DNA of 64,000 nucleotides, from contig JAUNVJ010000001.1 of assembly GCA_030537695.1 (NCBI GenBank), positions 1 through 64,000 of the forward strand. Reading direction: 5' to 3'. The notes under the pieces were generated by a model. It did not search any database and was not told the origin of the DNA. It saw only the letters and a program-made list of their open reading frames with translations. The stretch's first letter is position 1. The number at the start of each line of letters is the position of its first letter. The stretch is from Tissierellia bacterium. GTDB taxonomy: Bacteria > Bacillota_A > Clostridia > Tissierellales > Peptoniphilaceae. Below are positions 8,935 through 18,857 of the stretch, piece after piece. The position numbers and the translations under genes are program-made.

Positions 8935-9687
8935 CTATAGCAATATGGAATCGGATTGGATATTTAAGATATTGGGGTCTTTAAAACAGGAAGATATGGA
9001 TCGTAGTAGACGGTCTTTGTCTACCTTATTCTTTTTAAAATCATCGGCTGAGATAATACCTTTTACACCAGTACAGTAATTGGTCACATATGAAATGCAA
9101 GCATATGAAATATTTTTTTCATTAGCTAAAAGCACTTCAGGAATATTGGTCATTCCTACCACATGGCAGCCTAAGGATTGATATAATTTAATTTCGATAC
9201 GGCTTTCAAAACGGGGACCTTCCGTACATACATAAATACCTTTTTTATGAATATTAGAGACTGAGGAATGTTCTAAAAACAAATGTGACAATCCTTCTGA
9301 ATAAGGCTTCGATACTTCTAAATGCTTGACGAGGGAGTCTTCTCCATTATAAAAACTCGTAATTCTATTTTTTGTCATATCAAGAAAATCTTCTATTAAA
9401 ACCAGATCTCCCGGTACAATCTTAGAATGAAGGCTACCGACAGCACATATGCCATATATGTACTGCACTCCTAATTGATGTAAAGCAGCAATATTATTTC
9501 GGTAATTTATTTTGTGAGGAGGTATGACATGATCATTTCCGTGTCGATTTAAAATGGCAACTTGAAAATCTTCCTCTTGATATAAACTGACCAGTACCGT
9601 TCCGTATTTTGTGACGACTTTAATTTTTTCTAAATGACGATCAAAATTGTCAAAGCCGGTACCGGCTATCAAACCATATTTTATCAT
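8935..9687 (-). CDS. 5'-methylthioadenosine / purine nucleoside phosphorylase family
   Basis: A 250-residue protein of the PNP/MTAP family. Visible motifs are an N-terminal GTGFDNFD, HRHG-like NRHGNDHVIPPHKINYRNN (phosphate and ribose binding), ICAVGSLHSKIVPGDLVLIEDF, TEGPRFES and GMTNIPEVLLANE. Together these match MTA phosphorylase: methylthioadenosine plus phosphate gives adenine and methylthioribose 1-phosphate. The divergent neighbour is an MtnA-like isomerase that would use that product, which favours MTAP over a general PNP. It is shorter than typical MTAP (about 270-290). Confidence 0.8.
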   Translation of the reverse strand: MIKYGLIAGTGFDNFDRHLEKIKVVTKYGTVLVSLYQEEDFQVAILNRHGNDHVIPPHKINYRNNIAALHQLGVQYIYGICAVGSLHSKIVPGDLVLIEDFLDMTKNRITSFYNGEDSLVKHLEVSKPYSEGLSHLFLEHSSVSNIHKKGIYVCTEGPRFESRIEIKLYQSLGCHVVGMTNIPEVLLANEKNISYACISYVTNYCTGVKGIISADDFKKNKVDKDRLLRSISSCFKDPNILNIQSDSILL

Positions 9688-9872
9688 TGATTATCCTTTC
9701 TACAGGGATTTCCATGTACATTTATAAAAAGATATCTATTGTTAAAGAGACTACATGTATTATACAAAAAGCTTTAAAAAATCACAAGGAGATGGAATAG
9801 AAGATCTTTCAAAAAAGTAATATCAAGAAGTTTTAATAATATGTTAAAATGGAAGAGGTAAGGAGAATGATT

Positions 9873-10928
9873 ATGGAAAGAATTGATAATAATTTAGCCT
9901 TCATGTTACAATTTGAAAATGTCGCATGGTATGAAAAGGGCAAAGTAAAAATATTAGATCGTCGAATTTATCCTATGGAAATTCAATTTGTTTATTGTAA
10001 TCGTTATACAGAAGTTGCACAGTCTATCAAGGATATGGTAACCCAATCAGCCGGTCCTTACACTGCAGCAGGGATGGGAATGGCTTTAGCAGCTTATGAA
10101 GCGAGAACTCTAGATAAAAAAAACAAATTACAATTTTTAGAAAATGCAGCGAAAACAATTTCCAATGCCAGACCGACCACAAGGGATCGCATGATTCAAG
10201 TAACAGATGGTTGCTTGGATATTGCAAAAAAAAATTTAGAGTCCAACGATTTAGACCAGATAATATTTGACCATACAGTTCAGGCAATGGAAAATCGCTA
10301 TCGCAGAATTTATAAGATTGCGCAGTTTCTCAATACAAAAATTCCAAATGGAGGTAAAATTATCACTCAATGTTTTGGAGAAACCATTATAGGAATGATG
10401 TTAAAAGTAGCAATAGAGGAGAACAAGGAGTTTAAGTTGTACTGTCCTGAAACGAGACCTTTTTTACAAGGGGCGCGATTTACTTCTTCCGTCGCCATAG
10501 ATATGGGCTTTGACACTACCGTAATCACGGATAATATGGTAGCTCAGACGATGAAAGAAGAAAATATTGATCTCTTTACATCAGCAGCTGATTCCATTTG
10601 TAAAGACGGTTATGTCGTCAATAAAGTTGGAACCTTTCAAATGGCAATCGTAGCACAATATTTAAACATCCCTTATTTTGTTACCGGCATACCCGATCAG
10701 ACAAAGTCCATCACCAATATCGATATTGAATACCGTAACCCTGAAGAAACTTTAAGTTGTCACGGCATTAAGAATACGAAATCCATGGTAAAAGGTTATT
10801 ATCCGGCTTTTGATATCACGCCACCTAAACTAATTGATGGAGTAGTAACAGATCAAGGAATTCTTTCTCCATATGATTTGAAAAGTTATGTCAACTCATC
10901 GACGGATTTTTATCGATTTGCCGTATAG
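9873..10928 (+). CDS. MtnA-like methylthioribose-1-phosphate isomerase (eIF2B-alpha fold)
   Basis: A 351-residue protein. I chose ATG 9873 because AGGAG sits 7 bases upstream; an in-frame ATG at 9849 lies before that site. The chain matches the MtnA/eIF2B family, including SAGPYTAAGMGMALAAYEA near the N-terminus. The two catalytic positions of MtnA are kept as C167 (ITQCFGET) and D240 (TSAADSICKDG), with VNKVGTF following. The surrounding glycine-rich loop differs from classical MtnA, so a related ribose-1-phosphate isomerase activity is possible. It is divergent from the MTA phosphorylase, forming a methionine/5'-deoxynucleoside salvage pair. Confidence 0.75.
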   Translation: MERIDNNLAFMLQFENVAWYEKGKVKILDRRIYPMEIQFVYCNRYTEVAQSIKDMVTQSAGPYTAAGMGMALAAYEARTLDKKNKLQFLENAAKTISNARPTTRDRMIQVTDGCLDIAKKNLESNDLDQIIFDHTVQAMENRYRRIYKIAQFLNTKIPNGGKIITQCFGETIIGMMLKVAIEENKEFKLYCPETRPFLQGARFTSSVAIDMGFDTTVITDNMVAQTMKEENIDLFTSAADSICKDGYVVNKVGTFQMAIVAQYLNIPYFVTGIPDQTKSITNIDIEYRNPEETLSCHGIKNTKSMVKGYYPAFDITPPKLIDGVVTDQGILSPYDLKSYVNSSTDFYRFAV

Positions 10929-10941
10929 TTAAAGTGGTCAT

Positions 10942-11517
10942 ATGGATAGAAATTTAAAGAAAGATCTTCGTTTTTTAATAGAAGTCGATAAATTGAAAAC
11001 AGTTTATCGAAAAATTAAAAACCACAATGTAGATCGCTATGAAAATGACAGTGAACATTCTTATCATGTGACATTGATGGCTTTAATCCTTCATAATTAC
11101 AGTCATGACGAAATCGATCTTTTAAAAGTTATAAAGATGCTATTGATTCATGATATTGTGGAAATCGATGCGGGAGATACTTTTGCCTATGATAAAGAAG
11201 CGTATCAAACAAAATTTGAGCGAGAACAAAAGGCGGCAAATCGAATTTTTCATTTGCTGAGTGAAGAAAAGGGAACTTATTATCTAAATTTATATCATGA
11301 GTTTGAGGCGATGAATACAAAGGAAGCTCAATTTGCCAATTTAATTGATCGATTCCAACCGATTTTGTTAAATTATTTAAATGATGGTGGTTCTTGGAAG
11401 GAACATAATATTTCCAAGGATCAAGTACAAAGAAGAATTGACCCTTTTAAAGATTCTGCCCCTCTTTTATATCAATTCTTGCAAGAAATATTAGATGATT
11501 ATTTTAATGAGGTGTGA
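10942..11517 (+). CDS. HD-domain hydrolase (YfbR/HDDC2-like)
   Basis: A 191-residue protein with HD-domain residues NDSEHSYHVTLMAL (first His) and LLIHDIVEIDAGDTFAYD (HD pair and distal Asp). The layout resembles YfbR/HDDC2 5'-deoxynucleotidases, which remove phosphate from deoxynucleoside monophosphates. It follows the MtnA-like gene by 13 bases and nearly abuts the flavoprotein gene, so it is part of the same small operon. The substrate is inferred from family only. Confidence 0.8.
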   Translation: MDRNLKKDLRFLIEVDKLKTVYRKIKNHNVDRYENDSEHSYHVTLMALILHNYSHDEIDLLKVIKMLLIHDIVEIDAGDTFAYDKEAYQTKFEREQKAANRIFHLLSEEKGTYYLNLYHEFEAMNTKEAQFANLIDRFQPILLNYLNDGGSWKEHNISKDQVQRRIDPFKDSAPLLYQFLQEILDDYFNEV

Positions 11518-11518
11518 G

Positions 11519-12898
11519 ATGAAACATTATGATGTAATTATTGTAGGCTCAGGTGCAAGCGGGGTATTTGCATCTTACGAGTTTACGAAGCTGAATACAT
11601 CGTTAAAAATATTGATGATTGATAAAGGCAATCCCATTAAGAAAAGACATTGCCCTATTAAAACCGGAAAAGTAGAACGTTGTATTAGTTGTGAACCTTG
11701 CAATATAATGAACGGGTACGGAGGAGCGGGAACACTTTCCGATGGAAAATACAATATTACCACAAATTTTGGTGGTGAAATGCACAAATATCTTGGTCGA
11801 GAAGACTCCATTCAATTGATGGAATATGTGGATCAAATTTTATGTGAATTTGATGGGGAAGAATCAAAGTTATATTCAACCTCAAGTTCCGATTTAAAAA
11901 CCATTGCATTGCGGCATGATCTTCATCTTTTAGATGCTAAAGTTCGCCATTTTGGAACAGATCGAAATATTAAAATTTTAGAAAAGATTTTTGAGTATTC
12001 CAAGGAAAAAGTGGAAATGATGTTTAATACTACAGTTTTAGATATTGAACATCGAAATGGATTATATGAAGTTATTACCGATCGGAATCAAATTTTTTCA
12101 TGTCAAAAATTAATCTTGGCCTCCGGTCGTTCCGGTTCAAAATGGATTTCTCAAATGTGTCAAAAATTTGGGATTGCCACATTTTCCAATCAAGTGGATA
12201 TTGGTGTTCGTGTCGAATTACCGGCAGAAGTGTTTAAACATATTACCGATGCTGTCTATGAATCTAAAATTGTTTATCAGACCAAAAGCTATAACGATCT
12301 CGTTCGAACCTTTTGTATGAACCCTTATGGTCAAGTAGTGGCGGAAAATACCAATGGAATTATTACTGTCAATGGACATTCTTATTCAGATGAAAAATTA
12401 CAAAGTGAAAATACGAATTTTGCATTACTGGTTAGTAATCGTTTTACAGAGCCTTTTAAGAATTCCAATGAGTATGGAGAATCAATTGCAAAACTTTCAA
12501 ATATGTTAGGTGGGGGCGTTTTATTGCAGCGGTTCGGAGATTTGATCAAAGGACGTCGATCCAGTGATCGGCGTATGGAAAAATGTTTCACCGTTCCTAC
12601 CTTAAAGGCGACGCCAGGTGATTTATCCTTGGTCATACCCAAAAGACAATTAGATTCTATTATAGAAATGATCTATGCCTTGGATAAAATTGCTCCTGGC
12701 ACCGCAAATGACGATACGCTCTTATACGGAGTGGAGGTCAAATTTTATAATTCAAAAGTAGAAGTCGATAAGCATTTTGAAACGGAAAAAGACGGCTTAT
12801 TTGTGGTAGGGGATGGTGGAGGTTCAACTCATTCATTATCCCAAGCTTCTGCCTGTGGTATTTATGTAGCCCGTTATTTGAATCAATTACTATCATAA
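11519..12898 (+). CDS. COG2509-type NAD(P)/FAD-dependent dehydrogenase
   Basis: A 459-residue protein from ATG 11519, one base after the upstream TGA, with GAGGTG as ribosome site. A dinucleotide fold VGSGASGVFASYEF opens the chain. A cysteine cluster (CPIKTGKVERCISCEPC, about residues 44-60) and GYGGAGTLSDGKYN follow; VGDGGGSTHSLSQASACG near the C-terminus closes the FAD site. This arrangement is seen in an uncharacterised group of FAD-dependent dehydrogenases. The cysteines might bind a metal or take part in redox chemistry. No substrate can be assigned. Confidence 0.75.
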   Translation: MKHYDVIIVGSGASGVFASYEFTKLNTSLKILMIDKGNPIKKRHCPIKTGKVERCISCEPCNIMNGYGGAGTLSDGKYNITTNFGGEMHKYLGREDSIQLMEYVDQILCEFDGEESKLYSTSSSDLKTIALRHDLHLLDAKVRHFGTDRNIKILEKIFEYSKEKVEMMFNTTVLDIEHRNGLYEVITDRNQIFSCQKLILASGRSGSKWISQMCQKFGIATFSNQVDIGVRVELPAEVFKHITDAVYESKIVYQTKSYNDLVRTFCMNPYGQVVAENTNGIITVNGHSYSDEKLQSENTNFALLVSNRFTEPFKNSNEYGESIAKLSNMLGGGVLLQRFGDLIKGRRSSDRRMEKCFTVPTLKATPGDLSLVIPKRQLDSIIEMIYALDKIAPGTANDDTLLYGVEVKFYNSKVEVDKHFETEKDGLFVVGDGGGSTHSLSQASACGIYVARYLNQLLS

Positions 12899-12902
12899 GA
12901 TA

Positions 12903-12935
12903 AAAAGAAGGTTTCGACATAGAAGCCTTCTTTTG
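12903..12935 (+). terminator. Rho-independent terminator after the flavoprotein gene
   Basis: AAAAGAAGGTTTC, loop GACATA, GAAGCCTTCTTTT: a 13-bp stem with one G-T pair, followed by T-rich sequence. Confidence 0.8.
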
Positions 12936-12955
12936 CTTTTCCAGCATAGAATTTA

Positions 12956-12964
12956 TGGTATAAT
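12956..12964 (+). promoter_or_regulatory. Extended -10 promoter of the miaB-mutS-mutL operon
   Basis: TGGTATAAT (TG at 12956-12957, TATAAT at 12959-12964) between the terminator and the miaB start; a convincing -35 is not visible. Confidence 0.5.
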
Positions 12965-12990
12965 GAAATGATGGAAAGAAGGATGATACC

Positions 12991-14391
12991 TTGAATACAA
13001 ATATTGATTTAATTGAAAAAACACAAGATAATGTGAATGAATATATAGGAAAAATAAAAGAATTTAATAAAAAACCTTTGAAAGTTCGAGTCATCACTCA
13101 TGGCTGTCAAATGAATGAACACGATACGGAAAAAATAATTTGGCTATTGGATAAAATGGATTTTGAGTTTACACAAAGTAATGAAGAAGCAGATCTAGTT
13201 ATTATCAATACCTGTTCCATTCGTCATTCTGCGGAAGATAAAGTTTATGGTCAACTAGGTGTTTTAAAACATTTAAAAGAAAATAGACCGGAATTAAAAG
13301 TTGCAGTTTGCGGCTGTATGATGCAAAGAGAAGAATCTCGAGAATATGTTATGAAGACCCATAAACATGTCAATATCATATTTGGCACCAACAATATACA
13401 TCGATTACCAGAACTTTTATATCGCTCCTTTGAAGGAGAAAAATTCGTTGTGGATATTGAAGAGCGTTTTTCGGAAATTGACGATAATTTAGGTGCAAAT
13501 CGTCTATATTCCTATAAGTCCTATGTCAATATCATGTATGGATGTAACAATTTTTGCACTTATTGTATCGTTCCCTACACGAGGGGCCGAGAAGTGAGTC
13601 GTCCTATGGCAGATATATTAAATGAAATCAAAGCTTTGGCTCAAACAGGAACCAAAGAAGTGACTCTATTGGGTCAAAATGTAAATTCCTATGGTAAAAC
13701 TTTGAGCAAACCTGTTAGTTTTGCAAGACTTTTAAGAGAAGTAAATGAAATTGAAGGCATTGAACGAATTCGATTTATGACATCGCATCCAAAAGATATT
13801 TCCGATGAATTAATTAAATCTTTTGCGTCACTAGATCATTTGTGCAATTTTCTTCATCTCCCGGTTCAAGCAGGCTCCAGCAGAGTTTTGCAATTAATGA
13901 ATCGAAAATATACAAAAGAAGAGTATTTGCGAAAAATTGACAAAATTAAAAATGTAAAACCTGACATTGCTTTATCGACTGATCTCATGGTTGGTTTCCC
14001 AGGAGAAACAGAAGAAGACTTTAAAGAAACTTTAGACTTGGTACAAAGAGTGGAATATGATACCGCTTTTACTTTTATTTATTCTCTACGGGAAGGTACA
14101 CCGGCAGCTAGATCTCAACAACAAATATCTGATCAGGTAAAACATGATCGGTTTGAACGATTGTTAGATATTTTATATCCCATTCAATGGGCGAAAAATA
14201 AACTTTACCAAGGACAAAATATTAAAGTTTTAGCAGAAGATTTTTCTAAGAGAGATCCTCAAAAATTGACCGGTCGAAGTGAAGAATTTAAATTGGTTAA
14301 TTTTACAGGTGATTCGTCGGATATTGGAAATATCGTCGATGTGAAAATTACAGATTTTAATAGTTTTGCACTGGAAGGTGAAAGAATTTGA
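12991..14391 (+). CDS. miaB: tRNA-2-methylthio-N6-dimethylallyladenosine synthase MiaB
   Basis: A 466-residue protein with TTG start and an AGAAGGATGA ribosome site. The N-terminal MTTase domain has the three cluster cysteines (HGCQMNEHD, INTCSIRHSAEDK, CGCMMQRE). A radical-SAM motif CNNFCTYC lies near residues 185-192 and a TRAM domain ends the chain. It adds the methylthio group to i6A37 in tRNAs; MiaA, which makes i6A, is encoded four genes downstream. The order miaB-mutS-mutL-miaA is common in Clostridia. Confidence 0.95.
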   Translation: MNTNIDLIEKTQDNVNEYIGKIKEFNKKPLKVRVITHGCQMNEHDTEKIIWLLDKMDFEFTQSNEEADLVIINTCSIRHSAEDKVYGQLGVLKHLKENRPELKVAVCGCMMQREESREYVMKTHKHVNIIFGTNNIHRLPELLYRSFEGEKFVVDIEERFSEIDDNLGANRLYSYKSYVNIMYGCNNFCTYCIVPYTRGREVSRPMADILNEIKALAQTGTKEVTLLGQNVNSYGKTLSKPVSFARLLREVNEIEGIERIRFMTSHPKDISDELIKSFASLDHLCNFLHLPVQAGSSRVLQLMNRKYTKEEYLRKIDKIKNVKPDIALSTDLMVGFPGETEEDFKETLDLVQRVEYDTAFTFIYSLREGTPAARSQQQISDQVKHDRFERLLDILYPIQWAKNKLYQGQNIKVLAEDFSKRDPQKLTGRSEEFKLVNFTGDSSDIGNIVDVKITDFNSFALEGERI

Positions 14392-17003
14392 CAGAAAAAA
14401 AACTTACGCCTATGATGCAACAATATATGAATATTAAAAATGAGAATCCCGATACGATTTTATTTTTCAGGCTGGGAGATTTTTATGAAATGTTCTTTGA
14501 AGATGCATTATTGGCCTCAAGGGAATTGGAAATCACACTGACACAACGGGATGCTGGACTAGCGAAAAAAGCTCCCATGTGTGGTGTTCCTTACCATGTT
14601 GCAAATACTTATATTTCCAGATTGATCAACAAAGGATACAAGGTTGCCATATGTGATCAGGTAGAGGATCCAAAGCTAGCGAAAGGTTTGGTACGACGTG
14701 AAGTTACCCAAATTATTACCCCCGGTACCTTTACAGATATCGACTATCTAAAAACGGATGAAAATAATTATTTAATGTCTATCTATCTGGATGAATATCA
14801 AATAAATATCAGTTACGTTGACTATTCAACGGGTGAACTGTTTACCGGTGAAAGAGTATTTCTGGATCAAGACAGCATGTTCTCTTATATGGCAGATGAG
14901 ATCTACCGTCTAATGCCAAGTGAAATTTTAATCAATGAATTTCATCAAAACAAAGTAAAAAAATACCTCCAGCTCAATCGATTTTACTTTAATCCAATAT
15001 CAAAAGAGCAAATGGAAGAATGCCTTAATAGAAAATATTTCGGGATACTATCAGAGAAACTGTTAACAGAGATCGAAGATCTGAAAAATAACCACAAGAT
15101 CAGTCATTGGAACAGTATCGCAATGATCTTAAACTATCTTATAGAAACACAAAAAAACCAGTTAAATCACATTAATAGCGTCCATTATTATGACAATCAA
15201 AATTATCTGATTCTTGATGAAAGCTCGAAGCAAAATTTAGAATTGATTCAAGGACTAAATACGAATTCCAAAAAAGGTTCTCTCTTGGAAATATTGGACA
15301 ATTGTGTGACTGCAATGGGCTCTCGAAAGCTCAAAAAATGGGTGCAAAGCCCTTTGATCGATAAGGATAAGATATGCTATCGATATGATCTCATTGACGC
15401 TTTTTTAAAAGATTTAATTCTATTAGATGATATTAAAGGTATATTAAAAACAGTATATGATATTGAAAGACTTAGTGTAAAAATAGCCAATGGCACGGTC
15501 AATCCTCGTGAAATTGATTCTTTAAAGAGATCCATTGGGGCTTCCCATCAATTAAAAGAATTACTCAGTCAATCGAATGAAGTTATTCTACAAAAATTAG
15601 GGTCAAGAATACCCTTTGAAGAAGAAGTCTTTCAACTGATTGATAAAATTTTAATGGAAGATCCACCGGCACTGATAGAAGAAAATCGCATTATTCGACA
15701 AGAATATGATAAGAGATTGGATGAATTATTTATAGCCAGTGAAGAAGGTAGAAATTGGATTTTAAATTTTGAGCAAAACGAAAGAAATAAAACAGGGATT
15801 AAGAACTTAAAAGTCAAGTATAATAAAATATTAGGTTATTTTATAGATATTACTAAATCAAATTTAAACTTAGTTCCTGAAAACTATATTAGAAAACAAA
15901 CCTTAGTGGGTTCTGAACGTTTTTTCTCCATGGAATTAAAAGAGATGGAGTCGAAAATCTTAGGATCGAAAGAACAAGCCTTAAATCTTCAATTGAAAAT
16001 TTTTAATGACTTGAAAAATAAGTTATTATCTTATCTCAGTAGAATTCAAAAACTAGCCAATGTGTTAGCAAGCTTAGACTGTATTATCTCTCTTACGGAA
16101 TCCTCAAGAATCAATCGATTTAAGCGACCGAATCTAAATGAAGATGGCGTAATTTCGATTATTGATGGACGCCATCCCATCGTTGAGTATAATTTCAAAG
16201 AAGAGTTTTTCGTACCGAATGACACTGTTTTAGATTTGGATCAAAATATGATTCATATTATCACAGGTCCTAATATGGCAGGTAAGTCCACTTATATGAG
16301 GCAAGTGGCACTAATCGCTATTATGGCTCATATCGGTTGTTTTGTCCCCTGTGAAGAAGCGGATATCTCAATTTTAGATCGAGTGTTTACTCGTATAGGT
16401 GCATCGGATAATCTTGCAAAAGGAGAGAGTACCTTTATGGTGGAGATGAAAGAAGTTGCCAATATTGTATCTCATTCAACGACAAAAAGTCTTTTAATTT
16501 TAGATGAAGTAGGGCGAGGAACCAGTACCTATGATGGATTGGCAATCGCATGGGCGATTATTGAATTTATCGCAGAAGAAATCAAAGCTAAGACATTATT
16601 TGCCACTCATTACCATGAGCTTGTGGTCCTAGCTGACAAATATGATGAAATAGATAATTTAACAATTGCTGTGAAACGTGACGAAGATGAAATGATTTTT
16701 TTAAGAAGAATCATTGAAGGCTTTAGTAATCATTCCTATGGAATTGATGTGGCAAAATTAGCAGGAATTGATCCTCGAATCATTCACCGAGCAAATGACA
16801 TTTTAAAAGTTTTAGAAAGTCAAGACGAAGTAGAGTATTCAACGATACAGCAAGGATCTTTTGAACATATTCAAGAAAATATTTTCGATCAAAAGAAAGA
16901 AAAACTCATTAAGAAAATTAAAGATCTTGATATTAATCAAATTTCACCGATCCAAGCATTCAATATACTTCATGAGATTATAAAAGAATCGAGGGAAACC
17001 TAA
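14388..17003 (+). CDS. mutS: DNA mismatch repair protein MutS
   Basis: An 871-residue protein with TTG start overlapping miaB by 4 bases. The mismatch-reading FYE motif (LGDFYEMFFEDA, about residue 27 onward) opens domain I. The ATPase carries P-loop GPNMAGKST (about 626-634), Walker B LLILDEVGRGTST and FATHYHEL. The C-terminal helix-turn-helix/dimer region is present (PIQAFNILHEI). It recognises mispairs and recruits MutL, encoded immediately downstream. Confidence 0.97.
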   Translation: MTEKKLTPMMQQYMNIKNENPDTILFFRLGDFYEMFFEDALLASRELEITLTQRDAGLAKKAPMCGVPYHVANTYISRLINKGYKVAICDQVEDPKLAKGLVRREVTQIITPGTFTDIDYLKTDENNYLMSIYLDEYQINISYVDYSTGELFTGERVFLDQDSMFSYMADEIYRLMPSEILINEFHQNKVKKYLQLNRFYFNPISKEQMEECLNRKYFGILSEKLLTEIEDLKNNHKISHWNSIAMILNYLIETQKNQLNHINSVHYYDNQNYLILDESSKQNLELIQGLNTNSKKGSLLEILDNCVTAMGSRKLKKWVQSPLIDKDKICYRYDLIDAFLKDLILLDDIKGILKTVYDIERLSVKIANGTVNPREIDSLKRSIGASHQLKELLSQSNEVILQKLGSRIPFEEEVFQLIDKILMEDPPALIEENRIIRQEYDKRLDELFIASEEGRNWILNFEQNERNKTGIKNLKVKYNKILGYFIDITKSNLNLVPENYIRKQTLVGSERFFSMELKEMESKILGSKEQALNLQLKIFNDLKNKLLSYLSRIQKLANVLASLDCIISLTESSRINRFKRPNLNEDGVISIIDGRHPIVEYNFKEEFFVPNDTVLDLDQNMIHIITGPNMAGKSTYMRQVALIAIMAHIGCFVPCEEADISILDRVFTRIGASDNLAKGESTFMVEMKEVANIVSHSTTKSLLILDEVGRGTSTYDGLAIAWAIIEFIAEEIKAKTLFATHYHELVVLADKYDEIDNLTIAVKRDEDEMIFLRRIIEGFSNHSYGIDVAKLAGIDPRIIHRANDILKVLESQDEVEYSTIQQGSFEHIQENIFDQKKEKLIKKIKDLDINQISPIQAFNILHEIIKESRET

Positions 17004-17004
17004 T

Positions 17005-18855
17005 ATGTCGATTTTATTATTAGACGATGCTACAATTTCAAAAATTGCTGCAGGAGAAATTATAGAAAATCCAGCATCCGTTGTAAAAGAATTAATAGAA
17101 AATTCCATCGATGCCAATGCTAAAAATATAACCGTTGAAGTGAAGCATCCATCAGATTACTTACGTATTACTGATGACGGGACAGGAATTGAAGAAGAGG
17201 ATATTTCGAAGGCTTTTTTACGTCATTCAACGTCCAAATTAAAGACAGTCGAAGATTTGAAGAATATATATTCCTTAGGTTTTCGAGGAGAAGCTTTAGC
17301 AAGCATTTCTCATGTATCTAAGATAAAAATGATGACAAAGTCCCAAAAAGATTTAGCCGGAACGATGGTTGAAGTAGAAAATGGAGAAATTTTAAAACGA
17401 AAAAATATGGGAATGCCGGAAGGGACCACTTTTTATATCAAAGATTTATTTTATAATACGCCGGTACGCAAAAAATTTTTAAAAAGTGATAATACCGAGT
17501 TTAACAACATTATGGACGTGGTAAAAAAAATAGCTTTGGGAAATCCAAATATTTCTTTTCATTTGATTCGCGAAGGACGAACCATTATGCAATCCGTTGC
17601 ATCTTCCGATTACAAAAATCATATTTATTCAATTTTAGGAAAGGATATCGCAGATAATTTGATAGAAACAGAATTTATCTCCCATTCCTATAAAATAAAA
17701 TTATACGTATCCAATAATCGATTATTTCGGTCCAATCGCAATCATCAATATATTTATATCAATCGGCGATACGTTCAAAACAGTGAGATTTCAAAAGAAA
17801 TCGAGAGATTATACCATTCTTTAATTCCACTAAATCGATATCCTGTATTTCTTGCTTTTATTGAAGTGGATCCTATTTTAGTCGATGTAAATATTCATCC
17901 AAAGAAAAACGAAGTAAAATTATCAAAAGAAAATAATTTATTGGCCATTTTGTCAGAGATGGTAGAAGAAGTGCTCTATCCAAATCGCAAGATTCCAATG
18001 ATTGAAATGGAAACAAAGTCACCAACTTTGAATGTGTTTGAAATGTTTCAAGAAGATAAAGGCATCGATGGAAAGGATGAAGAATCTTTTAACCATCTTA
18101 AAATAACGGAAAGTGAAAAACATTTCATTGGAGAAATAAATGAAGATGAGGAGGAGTACAAGGCATCTTTTTTAAATCAAAGCTACCAGTATCAAATGGA
18201 AACAGCGTCCCAAAATAGAGAAAAAGAATTTTTACCTCTAAAAGATCATGAAGTGGAGAGTGTAATTGATAATAACTTGCTCCATACTAAAATTGTTGGA
18301 ATTCTTTTTAAAACTTATATTATTTTAGAAAATACCCAACAGGATATTTTATTTTTAATCGATCAGCATGCAGCTCATGAACGTGTTCTATATGAAAAGT
18401 ATAAAAAAAAGTATACAGAAAAACAGATAGATGCACAAATTTTACTACAATCGGAAATTTTAGAATTAAGTCCTAATGAATATGAAAAAATTGAAAAACA
18501 TTTCGATCTTTTCCAAAATTTAGGTTTTGAAATTGAAAATTTTGGAGAAAATAGTGTTATTATCCGAAGTGTTCCTATGATCTTTGGGCTACCGACCTAT
18601 AAAAGTTTCATTCGAGATATTATCGATTCCCTAGACGAAAAAATGACTAATAATTATGAAGCGGATCTGTATCAAGTCATGCGAAAAGCTTGTCGTAGTG
18701 CAGTTAAGGCAGGAGATCGACTGTCTAATCAGGAAGTCTATGCTCTTGTCGATGAATTGATTCATTGTGACAATCCCTATACTTGTCCTCATGGAAGACC
18801 TACTATTATCGATCTTCGAAAATCAACGATTTCTAAATTGTTTTTGAGGGAGTGA
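17005..18855 (+). CDS. mutL: DNA mismatch repair protein MutL (endonuclease type)
   Basis: A 616-residue protein. The N-terminal GHKL ATPase shows ENSIDANA, DDGTGI and GFRGEALASI. The C-terminal domain has the nicking-endonuclease metal motif DQHAAHERVLYEKYK (from residue 453), plus ACR-like CRSAVKAGDRL and CPHGRPT. MutL here is therefore the endonuclease type found in bacteria without MutH. It follows mutS by one base and overlaps miaA. Confidence 0.96.
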   Translation: MSILLLDDATISKIAAGEIIENPASVVKELIENSIDANAKNITVEVKHPSDYLRITDDGTGIEEEDISKAFLRHSTSKLKTVEDLKNIYSLGFRGEALASISHVSKIKMMTKSQKDLAGTMVEVENGEILKRKNMGMPEGTTFYIKDLFYNTPVRKKFLKSDNTEFNNIMDVVKKIALGNPNISFHLIREGRTIMQSVASSDYKNHIYSILGKDIADNLIETEFISHSYKIKLYVSNNRLFRSNRNHQYIYINRRYVQNSEISKEIERLYHSLIPLNRYPVFLAFIEVDPILVDVNIHPKKNEVKLSKENNLLAILSEMVEEVLYPNRKIPMIEMETKSPTLNVFEMFQEDKGIDGKDEESFNHLKITESEKHFIGEINEDEEEYKASFLNQSYQYQMETASQNREKEFLPLKDHEVESVIDNNLLHTKIVGILFKTYIILENTQQDILFLIDQHAAHERVLYEKYKKKYTEKQIDAQILLQSEILELSPNEYEKIEKHFDLFQNLGFEIENFGENSVIIRSVPMIFGLPTYKSFIRDIIDSLDEKMTNNYEADLYQVMRKACRSAVKAGDRLSNQEVYALVDELIHCDNPYTCPHGRPTIIDLRKSTISKLFLRE

Positions 18856-18857
18856 TG

